Made by a program: the position numbers and the translations under genes
Notes under the pieces: model-generated
The model's input: only the letters and a program-made list of their open reading frames with translations
Databases searched by the model: none
Told to the model about the DNA's origin: nothing
Shown here: one piece after another, positions 12,601 through 24,253 of the stretch
Layout of the letters: each line of letters opens with the position of its first letter
Numbering within the stretch: position 1 is the first letter of the stretch
Assembly: GCA_963693285.1 (NCBI GenBank)
Contig: OY848924.1
Coordinates: 5,539,842 to 5,603,841 of the forward strand
Reading direction: 5' to 3'
Length of the DNA: 64,000 nucleotides
Source of the DNA: Xestospongia muta
Taxonomy: Eukaryota; Porifera; Demospongiae; Haplosclerida; Petrosiidae

Positions 12601-14158
12601 TACAGTAGCTGTGAGTGTGATATATGAAGTGTAAAACTATGTCACTGTCTCCATACAGAACTTGGTAAAAACGCATCCAGATATGTTAATGACAATAGAG
12701 GAACAAGCTGATCACTGGAATCTTTGCCTTGATGGTTTGGCCTTTATAATACCTGCTGAAGATGGTGTCACTATAAAAGAGGTATTGAGTGAAAGGGAGG
12801 GAGCAGATTAACGCTCAACAACATTTGTTCATTTAACATTGTATTAAATAAATATTGCTTAAACCATTTGTCTTCTCTCACTTCAACTATAGGGAAGAGA
12901 GACAATTAATATGTTAAGTAAAACATTCTTCACTAGTCCTGCTGTGAAGGAATATAAAGAGGAATTAGAACATGAAGGATTAATGAATGATGAATTTCAA
13001 TCTTTAGTTTGCAATTACAAGACTATATATGAAGGGAAAACATCCACACTAAGAAAGGATATCAGTGAGTGATTGAGTGGCTTTTATCGATGAGAGAAAA
13101 AAAAAGAGAGGAGAGGCAGAGGGAGAGAGAAGAGGATGTGGGAGGGAGAGAGTCTAGAAATTAAAATGTAGTAGGAGAAGGAACAAGTATAAAAGTAGTA
13201 GATGTGTTTAGATAATAGTTAACGACGTCATTGTAATTTCTATATTTTCTAATTGTTTATGATGAAGTTAATGATGATAATCTCTTACCATCTGGTACTA
13301 GTTTCAATGCACTAGTTAATTTATTTACAGTTGAAGTAGTTCACACTGCTGATAGGTAATATTTATGTATATTTTCATTAAATACATTACTATGAGAACT
13401 CTTTAGGAAGCTTACCCGTCAATTACCTAAAACACATGCTCTACTGGAATTACTAGAGTATGTTTATCCATCTATCCATTATTTGTCAATTCATTTAATC
13501 CATCAAGCTACCATCTGTTTATTCATCTATTCGTTCATCTGTCCATGCCTCTATTCTCCCTCCATTCTGTAGTATTCTTTATCGACAATTACAGCAACCT
13601 CTCACTAGTAAAGAGAGAGCTGATCTTGACAATGTCTTACTAGCTACACTGCAAGTTTTATCTGTTGTAGTTCATCAAAAAATTGAGAGTATCAACACAC
13701 AACTACAACGTGATAATCCAGCAAAATTTGAAGAGTGAGTCTTATTAACTGCCATATATGATAATCCATTGTATTCTATTCAGAAATAAGATCACATGAG
13801 AAAGTGGAAATGTCACCATATTGAACCTGCCATTAAGATAACATTGACATCTGCTACCATCTATCCATTGTTCCATTTTTCCATCTCTTCATCAGTACAT
13901 CCATCAATCTATTCAATAATCCATCATTCTATTCATTCATTCATCCATTTATTACTCCTTAGTGTATATCAGAATACATAATAATCATTGATGTAATTTA
14001 GTAGTATCCTGTTCACATAATGTCACTCTCTCTATCATTATATCTCTTATAGGTCATGTTGCATTTAACACATCCTAATGATGTTATAGCTATCCAAGTT
14101 TTAGCTTTCCTTCGAGTTCTACTTTATTTTGGATATGAATTTGCTCAGAATGAAATAG
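6634..14158 (+). pseudogene. ITPR-like: Inositol 1,4,5-trisphosphate receptor-like gene, partial, copy 1
   Basis: IP3 receptors are ER calcium-release channels. ATG at 6634 opens MASDPIYEGDAIRLYC, followed by about 35 short exons with GT-AG introns. Recognisable parts are the N-terminal trefoil (GCNVVMLFNTKHKAYVSGHG), MIR segments (GDCFWQLEKISKPLN, SQCRIKHLPTQQYLAV) and RIH/central helical repeats up to IQVLAFLRVLLYFGYEF at 14158. No channel domain follows. Lesions visible by comparison with copy 2: TGA at 8903 and TAA at 8975 in one MIR exon, stop and lost donor at 9394, TGA at 9796, a 2.2-kb deletion at about 10183 removing about nine exons, TAA at 11071, a deletion of about 0.74 kb near 11095 removing three exons, and a one-base loss near 12050. 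It cannot encode a receptor. Family assignment rests on domain order and motif similarity. Confidence 0.85.
11098..11690 (+). repeat. Intronic TCTGTCTGTATGTCTCTTTG minisatellite, copy 1
   Basis: Pyrimidine-rich tandem repeat of roughly 20-base modules in the IP3R-like gene. It is open in several frames on both strands, which yields spurious proteins rich in Cys, Leu, Ser and Val or in Arg, Gln and Thr. It matches 45665-46365 in copy 2. In copy 1 its left edge is the breakpoint of a deletion. Confidence 0.9.
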
Positions 14159-14184
14159 GTCAGTGCTGACAGTTATCTCTTTTT

Positions 14185-14255
14185 AAGTAGAAAATTGGCG
14201 CCACTACTGGTCAAACTGAGCATGCTCAGTTAATCATCATGCTCATCGCTCATAA
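14185..14255. promoter_or_regulatory. Dispersed motif with palindrome ACTGAGCATGCTCAGT
   Basis: The sequence AAAATTGGCGCCACTACT, then ACTGAGCATGCTCAGT and AATCATCATGCTCATCGC, closely resembles the tail of the 156-bp element at 4550-4640. The 16-base core is a perfect palindrome. Nearby TGCGCCG and GTGCATGCGTAG resemble GCGCATGCGC-type (NRF1-like) promoter sites. It starts about 30 bases after the last recognised IP3R exon. Whether it is a promoter or part of a repeat is not decided. The unit 2 counterpart is at 48870-48940. Confidence 0.35.
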
Positions 14256-14813
14256 TTGATATCGACTGTATAATTATTTAGACATATGCTGCGCCGTTTG
14301 TATAGACCTCAAAACATGCATACCTAAAACTGTGCATGCGTAGTGCTCACTACTTAAGATGTTTCTTTTTGGGCATGAACTGTGACATGAACCATTTCAT
14401 TATAGTGCAGCATGTGATTAACTTGATAGACTAAGCAAAATTAAACATTTACCAGGTGCATTGCTATTCATGCCCCAATGTAATCTTCCTAGTTTAAGAG
14501 TTGTTTGTAGTGACTACTAAAGAAGCATGATTGTATTGTGTGTCCTAATAACATTGAAGGTATTTCCACATTTTAACCTTTCTGTTGCAATGTCTAGTTC
14601 ATGTTACGCCTTTAAGATTGAGAATATTTAAGGTTACTAGTTTGGTCCTTTTATTGATTTATATGGTATGTAAATGTACATGATGATTAATATATATATA
14701 ATATTATACAGATGTAAAGTTAATGATACATGTATACATTATGATTCTAAATATTATACTATGTACATATTTGTATATGACCATGATGAATTCTCTTTGT
14801 ATGCACCTCTATA

Positions 14814-15703
14814 TGAGAGGTAATTAGTGCCAAAATAACCACATTAAAAAAGGCTAGTGAAATTTTACAGAGGGTAGTCAAGTTTTAAATAAGGTGGTGG
14901 TTTTTTAAAATGGGGTAGTGGATTTTTAAAAATAGGGCAGTGGTTTTCAATGTAGTAGCATCTAAAAAGGGTAGTCCTTTTGTGCAAATGATAGTCTATT
15001 TTGAAGTAGGGTAATGTCTTTAGAAGTAAGATTGTGTCTTTTAATGTGATAACATTCAAAAAGGTTGTGTTTTTTAAGTTGTATAGTATCTATCAATGTA
15101 AAATATTTTTTTGTCTTGTAAAATGACGGTCTATTTAAAAAAGAGTAGTGTTTTTACAGATACAATACTGAGCTTGAGTTCTTTTACTGAATGATAACAT
15201 TCAAATAGGATATATAGTCTATTATAAATATAGAATAGTGTTTTTAGAAATCAGTATAGTGTTTTCAAAGTGATAAGATTATAATTTTTAAATTGTGTAA
15301 AATGATGGTCTAATTTAAATAAGACAAATCTTTTAGAAATAGGATAAAGTCTTTGGAGCAAAGTAAAGACTGTTACAAGATTGTATGGTTGATAAATACA
15401 GGGGTTGGGTTGAAGGGGCTGGCTCCAGATATTAGGGAATTTGAATGTCTTCAGAGTGCAATGTAAATGTTCCAAGAGCAGTAGTGTTTATCTCTAGTTT
15501 AACACAGGTACATGTACATGTATATTTGTTATTTCAAGACAACAATATTGCTCAATGTACCTAATTGATGATCACATTATTGTTCTTCAAATGTCAGAAA
15601 TGCTGTTGTCCCAACTCTACACAGAAGATATAGTGTTTCCATTGAGTCAGAGTAAGCATAAAAAGACAATGACTTAAATTAACTAGCAAGGTGAGTTCAA
15701 GAC
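14814..15703 (+). repeat. Left terminal inverted repeat of the transposon
   Basis: These 890 bases are the near-exact reverse complement of 26943-27832. The inner half holds degenerate GGGTAGTGTTTTT-like subrepeats of roughly 25-30 bases and a frame starting MEHLHCTLKTFKFPN (minus strand), found again in the right repeat. That frame is a by-product of the repeat and is probably not a gene. The two arms differ by few substitutions, so the insertion is fairly young. Confidence 0.92.
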
Positions 15704-16450
<747 letters not shown>

Positions 16451-16459
16451 CAATAATAG

Positions 16460-16581
16460 TTGAAATCATCATTACAAAGATGACAAAGGGATTTATTGAT
16501 GTAGCATGTAGTCATTTGATATGGATAGATATTCATACATGGCTGCCTTCCTTTGCCTACAATCTTGGACCAACTAGCAAA
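16460..16581 (+). other. Exon-like segment of unknown origin
   Basis: A 122-base open segment between an AG acceptor (ACAATAATAG) and a good donor (GTGAGTTT). It encodes EIIITKMTKGFIDVACSHLI and then WIDIHTWLPSFAYNLGPTSK. No family is recognised. Its entry phase would join in frame to the last IP3R-like exon (ending at 14158), but it lies inside the transposon and has no counterpart in unit 2. It may be a captured host exon, a leftover of the element's own gene, or chance. Confidence 0.35.
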
Positions 16582-17639
16582 GTGAGTTTAAGTCAGACTC
16601 TTCTTTAGGAATAATTCCAAATAAATGAGCACTTTTTCACTCTCTGTCTCTTTTTGCCTCTCTTTGTCTCTTTGTGTCTCTAACTTAATTTCCATTTGTT
16701 TGCACATCCAAAAATTTGCCAGTACTATTGCACAGAAACGTATTGCATCACACTTTTAATGACAATCTATGTAAGGTATCATTGAAAGTTGATGTGGTAT
16801 GTTTCTGTGTAATAGTACTGGCAATTTTTTAATATAAAAGACAGCTGGTTCACATGAATCTTTGGAAGTAACGTTATCCATCATTCTCATCTTGTCCATC
16901 TTTTGTCTGACTAGCCATCTATCTATATTGATATTGATCTACAAATATATTATCTATCTGTTTGTCCATCCACTCACCTCTTTGATTTCCATCCTTTTAT
17001 CCGTATGTCTATTTATCACCTCATCCACTGAATCATCCATATATTCACTGTAATCCAGTCTATCTATCTGCTAATATCTCAGCCTTCATTCAACCATGAT
17101 TCTCTTTATTTGTCTGTCAAGTGTCTTTCCATTTAATCTGTCCATCAGTCCTTTCTGTCTGCTGACCTCTTAGTCAATTCATTCAATCCATACACCTGTT
17201 TGTCCATCTTTTATCTATCTGTCTATTCATCAATCTAACTCTTCAATCAACTACCACCTCAATGTTATGGCCCCACATTTAAACTAAATTTTTGATTTTA
17301 CAGAATTATTTTTGATGAACAACAGTGTACATACCATAAGATAAGATGGATTTGGTACTATAATCCCACATTTAGAGAATGTTGTTTTATGTAGAATTGT
17401 CAAGTTCAAGCTACTATTCCTACTCTCATCTTGTTTAAGATGTTTTTTGTCAAATGCAATAAATTCTTTAGAATTTTTGAATTTATTTCTCGTGTTATTT
17501 TTTATTCCAAATTTTGTTTCTCTTTCATTGATATATGTTCATAATGTTTGTTTCTTTCTTCATTTATTGGTTATACATACAATTGACTATACAACAGAAT
17601 TTCCCTATAATTTGTAATTATTAATTCTTGGCATAACAA
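16582..17639. other. Low-complexity stretch within the transposon
   Basis: About 1 kb of pyrimidine-rich, CCATC-like degenerate sequence. An inverted pair near 16700 and 16815 reads TTGCCAGTACTATTGCACAG against a close complement. No exon is recognised. Confidence 0.45.
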
Positions 17640-18910
17640 TAGGGTCAATATGGTTGGTCAGTAGGTAAGCATGTGTGGAATCAGACCACTAACCATTGTG
17701 TTTCTTGTATGTGTTGTATTGTTGGTATTTTGTCCTGTGCTATCCTGTATTACAATACCTAGTATGCCATAAATAGTAACATTGGTTTTATATCTCTTGT
17801 GTTCATTGAATCTAAGACAATACCACAGTGTGGTCAGTAATATTGCTTACTGTGGTTGGTCAGTCAGTATGATAAGTTGGTTAGTCAGTGTTGTTGCTCA
17901 CAATGGACATTTAATCAGTATGGTCAGTATGGTTAGTCAGTGTTGTTGCTCACAATTGACGTTCAATCAGTATGGTCAGTATGGTTAGAATGGTCAGGCG
18001 GTCAGTGTTGGTCAGTATGGTTAGTCAATAGTCATGTACATCAGTATGGTCAATAGAGTTGCCCAGTATAGTCAATCAGTCAGTATGGTTTGAATGGTCA
18101 ATCAGTCAGTGTTTGTTCAAAATGAGTATGGTCAGTCAGTGTTTCGTCAATATGGTCAATATGGCTGGTCAGTGTTGGTCAATATGGTCAATATGATCAG
18201 TTTTGTTCGTTACGATCATCATTCAATCAATATGGTCAGTTGGTTAGTATGGTTGGTCAGTTTTGGTCAATATTGATTAGTGTTGGTTGGTATGGTCAGT
18301 TGACTTGATCAGTCAAGGTTGGTCAGTATGGTCAGTGTTGGCCAGTATAGTCAGTAGAATTGCTCACAATGGACAGTCAATTAGTATGGTCAGTATGGTT
18401 AGAATGGTCAGTATGGTTAGAATGGTCAGTATGGTCAGTGTTGATCAGCATGGTCAGTCATGCGCATCAGTATGGTCAATAGAGTTGCCCAGTTAGTATG
18501 GTCTGAACGATCAATCAGTCAGTATTTGTTCAAAATGAGTATGGTAAGTCAGTTTTGATATGGTTGGTTATTATTGTATGATAAGTATGGTCAATATGGT
18601 CAGTTGGTCAGTATGATCTGCCAATGCTCTTCAGTATTGTCAGTGTTTGGTTGGTATGGTCATGTAAGTTAGTATATGGTCAGTATGATCATTTCGTCTG
18701 TATGGTTGGTCAATTTTAGTCAATATGATCAGTAGTGTTGCTTACAATGGACAGTCAGTAATTATGGTTGGTCAGTCTTTTGTCAGTTTGTCAGCAAGGT
18801 TGGTTCAGTCAGTATGCATGGTCAAAAGGTCAGTGTTGGTCAGTATGATTAGTAGCATTGCTTACTATGATTTGTCAGTTAGTGCAGTCAGTATGGGTGG
18901 TCAAACATTT
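17640..18910 (+). repeat. GGTCAGTATGGTTAGTCAG minisatellite inside the transposon
   Basis: Degenerate tandem array of roughly 12- and 24-base modules such as GGTCAGTATGGT and TCAGTGTTGGTCAG, with a recurring longer phrase TTGCTCACAATGGACAGTCA. It is found only in the transposon. The short frames across it (17782-18913) are repeat translations. Confidence 0.9.
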
Positions 18911-19799
18911 TAATATCGATGTTTTTTTTAAATGTTTTTAATCATTTCATCAAACTATCTAATCTTATATCCGACAATGTATGTTATGTAATTGTAGTTA
19001 TGGTCTCTTCATGCAGACCGTGAAGTCAAGCCATCGGTTATACCACTTATTTACACATACCTCACACTGGTTTTATTTCTATCAGTGTTATAGAATACAT
19101 TGTGTTAATATGTTTTAAATCATATATATAATAACAATATCATTATCATTCCTCACCAAGAGCAAGTTTGACAAGAATAGTTGTTAAAGGTGAAAAGCAG
19201 GTTTCAGTGTGGATCATGTCAAAGAAACTGTTCAGAGCAAAATCGATATGTATAGGGTGCAAAGAGACCACGATGAGTTAAGACTTAAAACAATACTAAG
19301 GTCAATTGATAACCCAAACTATTGTTGATACTATTGGTGGAAAGACATCAAGTTGCTTGACAGTCGAAAGGTAAGTTGTATGCTGAAAGATTAGCTAAAA
19401 ACTATTATAATTCCATAATGTTATCATTATTACTATTAGTGTTATTGTTATTGTTATTATTAATATTATTATTATTATTTTGTTGTTGTTGTCTCAGCTT
19501 GAGCTTGAATCTGCCTCTTTTGGTCTGCATAGTGCAATGCATAGATTTTTGATGGAGTTTCAGTGCGTACTAATCTAGTATTAAAGCTGTTTGTCATATA
19601 GTGTATCTTGTACTTCACATATATAATATTATCTCTACAATTGATTTAGCAATTTATGCCGATACCATAGATAATTACATTTTTATTAATGTTAGCCATT
19701 CTTTTCATTGGCGGGAAATTACCGTAAAACTAGACTTAAGCAAGACTTGGAGAGAAGAGATTGTTATTACAGTCAGAGAGAGACGAAGAGTACAGTGTC
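18911..19799 (+). other. Upstream region of the HECT gene
   Basis: There is no recognisable coding exon. A segment at about 19150-19375 ends at a consensus donor (GAAAGGTAAGTT) and could be an untranslated first exon. A TAT/TTA-rich run precedes the candidate start codon at 19800. Confidence 0.35.
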
Positions 19800-22700
19800 A
19801 TGGCAGATCAGACGAGGACAGGAGACCTTAGGCAACAAGTGTTGTCAATATATAATAGTTTGCTGAACGCTGTCGATGCGCTGGAGAGTCGACCTAGCGG
19901 TAGCGGGATCTCTAGATCTAGTGTACCCAGTTGTCGCGAAGCTAGTAACAGTGGGATATCAAGATTCTCAAGTGCTCTCGGACCTTCGCAGACTTCTTCC
20001 AGTTCCGAAATAAAACACTTATTCCATTAAAATACTAGCTTTGGGAAACGTAGAAATTCGAAGGGAAGTGAGAGCCTAAGCAAAAAGAAAACTAAAAACT
20101 TGGTCACACACATTCGTTTGTTTAAGTTCCCCCAATCAAAATGAACCACCTGACAGTAAGACTAGAGCTAAGTTACAGCTAGCAAGTTTAGGAGAAAAGA
20201 GGTTGTCATTTTTTTAAGGTGGGGTCCCAGAAGAGCTTCATGAAGAACTCATGCAACAATATCCTAAACTGTCTTCTGGAGGTGGTTATGAGTTGCTTCG
20301 TGCCAGTGGCAATCGTAAGCTTGAAATTATTCCTGTGCCACAGGAAGGATGTTCAGTCAATTTTCTGAGGAGTGTTGTGCACAGTGCCAAAGTGTATGTT
20401 CGTCCAATACAAAGAGATTTAGACATGACCCCTTCTCCAAGTAATGTAAGTTTTATGTGATGTTAAAAAAAAACAAATGTTTGGTTTTGTTTTATTAGCA
20501 ATGGTCACCTGTATTACGACAAGAAAAATGTCTAGAATGTGGCAATCTAGTTCCCCTTCACACGTTGAGAGAGCACCTTCTAGCATGCAAGTCAACTGTT
20601 ACTGGTGAGTGCATGTTTACACAAACACACATAATAAGATTCACAGGTAGAATGGGAGGGTCCGTTTTATATTAAGCGTATAGCAGGTTTAAATTTTTGG
20701 GAGTTCTTTGCTTTTTTGTGAAGAGAAATAGTGGTAGTTTAATACAAGGATATGAGTCTGATCTAATGAGAAGCTATATCAGCTATACACTCATGGTGGA
20801 TGGTTTGTATGGATTTCATAACAGGTTATATCAGATATGTCATGGTTCATTCATTGGTCAATATACGTTATGCAAATCTACTAACTTGTGTAAAAAATAT
20901 CATCCTCAGGCCTATTGAGGTTTTGTATAAGACATGTAGACTTCACATCATGTTACGCACACATACACATGTGTATGTCATATCATAACACATCTAATAT
21001 CCTATATATATTTCATATAATTATATAGATGAAGTTCAATCAGCTTATGAGTCTGATGATAAAGAGATGGTCAGTGACAATTCAGTAGGCATTGAAGCAG
21101 AAGACATGGTAATGAGCTTATAATTGCTATGTGTCAGCTACCTCATATGTGTTGGCCTTTAGAGTGATGACGATGATTCTATGCTTCAGTATGCAATCCA
21201 GGTAAGTTGTCAAGAGGCAAGTCTTACAGAGCCAAGGTTAGTTAGCAATTGAGGTGATTCTTATATGATGTATATTATTATTGATCAACTTTTATCTAGC
21301 TATATTCAATCTTGTGAAATTAGCAGTATTGATGAAGTTATCACTATGCTTAGACAACATTTAATAGACAAATACTTCACAATGGTAATTAGTAGAACCA
21401 ATGTTCTTGAAGAATTTTTTCGGAGGACTGATAAAAAGTCATTTGACCCATCAAAGAAGCTAAGAGTAAGTATGTACTTTGATTTCATTGACTTCCCATT
21501 ACATCCATGTAGGTGGAGTTTGTTAATGAAGATGGGATTGATACAGGTGGTCTGACTAGGGAACTGTTTACACTTCTTGTTAAGGCTATTTCTCCTAAAT
21601 ATGTTCAAAATGGTTATCTTCTTCAAGATTCCATTGCTCTTCGAGTAAGCATATACTAAGAATAATTCAAGTAATTAAATTTGTTATGCAGGACCGGGTG
21701 TATTACAAATTGGGACAACTTGCATCTATGTGTTTAGTGCAAGGAGGTGATGGATTTAACATTCTCTCTTTGGCTGTATTTGACTATGTATGTGGTAAAG
21801 ACATATCAAATATCATAATCCCTTTGGACGACGTAATGCATCTTCAAGCTAAAGAACTGATTAATGAAGTAAGTAGATATGTTCTTGTAGGATATGCATT
21901 GCATATTAATATTATTTGGTTTAGTTGTCTAAATACGTATTAGTTTCTTAACAACCATTGACTTATAACTAGAACACATTTGGATCTAAGGACATGATAC
22001 ATACCTTGACATGAAACTCATATAATGGCAATGTGCCGCTATAGCTAATATGAAGATACTATTCTTGTGAGGTTTCATGTTAAATCTAGTATGTTTATTG
22101 CAATAGACATGGTGTTACTTTAAACATGTAAATTGTGAGCTTGTTATATTACATGATGTCATGATATTATTTTTCATTTAATTTCAGATACAATGTGTGT
22201 CAACATTAGATGAACTAAAGAATGTATACTCAATACACTTTGACACACTAAGTGACTGTGGTATAACAAAGCCAACCAGTTTATTAACACTAGAAGACAA
22301 ACGGGTAGTAGTCCAATCTATTGCACAGTATCATTGCACAGTATCATTGCTTATTAAGACATAAGGCAGAGCTTGACCAATTCAGTGATGGTCTGGCAAC
22401 GTTAGGTACCAGAGATGCCATAAGAAAGTACCCTGTTATATTGTCAAAATTTTTCACCAACTGTAACATCACACTTACAGCAGGTGAGAAAATTTATATG
22501 CACAATAAATTTGTATAGACAGCAAGTGTTTGTATGTATTCTAAGAGATCATTATGTTGTTATGTTAACTGTTATTATACTATGCAGACTTGATAAAGAA
22601 TCTCTTTAAGAGGGTCATGTATTCTGAGGTTGGCTGCAATGAGAGGATGAGAGAAGAATGTACTTACATCTATTTCATAGATTACTTGGAAGAATGTGAG

Positions 22701-23318
22701 AAGGTATACACGATTTACACTTTTTGTTTGCTGTGTGTATACAAATATTTATTGTGTAATGTATGTATATAGTCTTGTATATGAGTGTCTTTTCTACATT
22801 CTCTTGCATGGTTGTAGCTGAATCCATTAAAGAACTCAAAGATATCCCTCATGAAAAGAGTAAGTTTGGGATATTTTTGTGTGAAAGGAGGGGTGATAAA
22901 CCACATAAATAGGTCTAATGACTGCCATACATAAGTGTGAAGAAATCTTTGTGGTTTTGAAGGGACCACATTTTGCATTTTTAAGGTGTTACAGTACTAG
23001 TGACAATTATAGTGGATTGGTTTAGCACAGGGTGAACAAGCTTATAATTGAAACTATTGTACAATGACTATTTGATGGTACTGTTGTTATTGCAAGCAGC
23101 AAAACTCGCTATGTTTCAAAACTGAAAAGTTAAACTGAGAGAAGCCACCCAAATATGAATTCAATAGCTTTAATAAGTCACGCCCAATTCAAAGTGCTTG
23201 CAGTAGGAGTAATCATATTCATTGGGTGGTATGTACATTAGCAGTTATTTTATGTGTGTGTTAATTTCATTTGTCATCTCCAAAAGTCACTTACAAGAAT
23301 ACAAAAAACAATGAAAGT

Positions 23319-23356
<38 letters not shown>

Positions 23357-24035
23357 GCATGCATGAGGCCCAAAAAAAATCTTAGAACCACCTGACATGC
23401 AGACAAATTATGCATAGAAGTACTAAACTCACTGTTGCCACTTTGTTATTTTTATAATGAAGTTTTGTCAAGAGATTAGAAGTAATTGATAAGGTGCCAT
23501 TTCTGCACATAACGTGTTTTTAGCGCTACATTCAATATTGTCCAGAAAAGATGATAGTTTTATCTGGCTAATGGTTGATTAAGGCACTACATAAATTTGT
23601 TGATTATCTGTCTTCTATGCATGTTACTAAAAAGAGACAAAGGGAGCTTCATTACTTTATTGTCAAAATAACTAAAATCCCAATTTATGTATTGTTAGTA
23701 CTCATCATTAGACCTGACTTAATGAAATTATTTAATCTATTTGTTATTGCAATTATTGGGTTGATGTAGCTGGCATTTTACTGTGACTGTTTCATTTTAT
23801 AGAGATAAAGGTGACCTTGCATTCAATTCTCAACTTTTTTTCTGGAGCAGAAGAAATTCTTCCCATGGGATTTCCATGCGATCCTGTACTGTGTTTTAAT
23901 GCCAGTGATCTTTACCCAACAGTGTCCACATGTGCCATTGAGCTGACGTTACCAACCCAATACAGTGATTATGAGTCTTTTAAAGATGCAATGAATGTGG
24001 CACTCACATGTCACGGTGGGTTTGGAAAGAGTTAA
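19800..24035 (+). pseudogene. HECT-type E3 ubiquitin ligase of the transposon (G2E3-like), broken
   Basis: HECT ligases accept ubiquitin on a C-terminal cysteine and pass it to substrates. The start is MADQTRTGDLRQQVLSIYN. Exons are 19800-20445, 20499-20604, 21029-21108, 21163-21201, 21300-21465, 21513-21644, 21692-21868, 22188-22483, 22588-22703, possibly 22818-22859, and 23803-24035. Exon 2 holds a C-x2-C-x11-H-x3-C zinc-finger-like motif (CLECGNLVPLHTLREHLLAC). The HECT fold shows VEFVNEDGIDTGGLTRELFT. The catalytic region is YPTVSTCAIELTLP, with the cysteine codon at 23931, ending GGFGKS. Lesions: an in-frame TAA at 20028, a frame change near 20100, a TAA near 20213, and a 13-base direct duplication at 22321-22346 that shifts the frame. 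The HECT C-lobe is otherwise well preserved. Confidence 0.88.
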
Positions 24036-24253
24036 CTGTTCTGTTACACTATGTACATGCTACATTGTCTCTTAAACTATGCACTCTCAGTATTTCTCAT
24101 TAATCACAAACTGTGTATCATCAGTATTCATAATCGATTACTCCATTTATCACTTATCAATATATATATAATGATTTGGTGATCAATTTTGATTTGTGAT
24201 ATTCAATGTCTGGTGTAAAATTTAACAGATTTGGAAAGGGTATATTCTAATTA

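Noticed and set aside
15251..15475. MEHLHCTLKTFKFPN frame, duplicated inverted at 27171-27395
   Set aside because: Lies wholly in the terminal inverted repeat and has no splice or domain support; duplication is due to the inverted repeat.
17782..18913. Frames such as MVSMVSQCC
   Set aside because: Translations of the GGTCAGTATGGT minisatellite.
21306..21626. 106-residue minus-strand frame
   Set aside because: Shadow of the HECT exons on the opposite strand.
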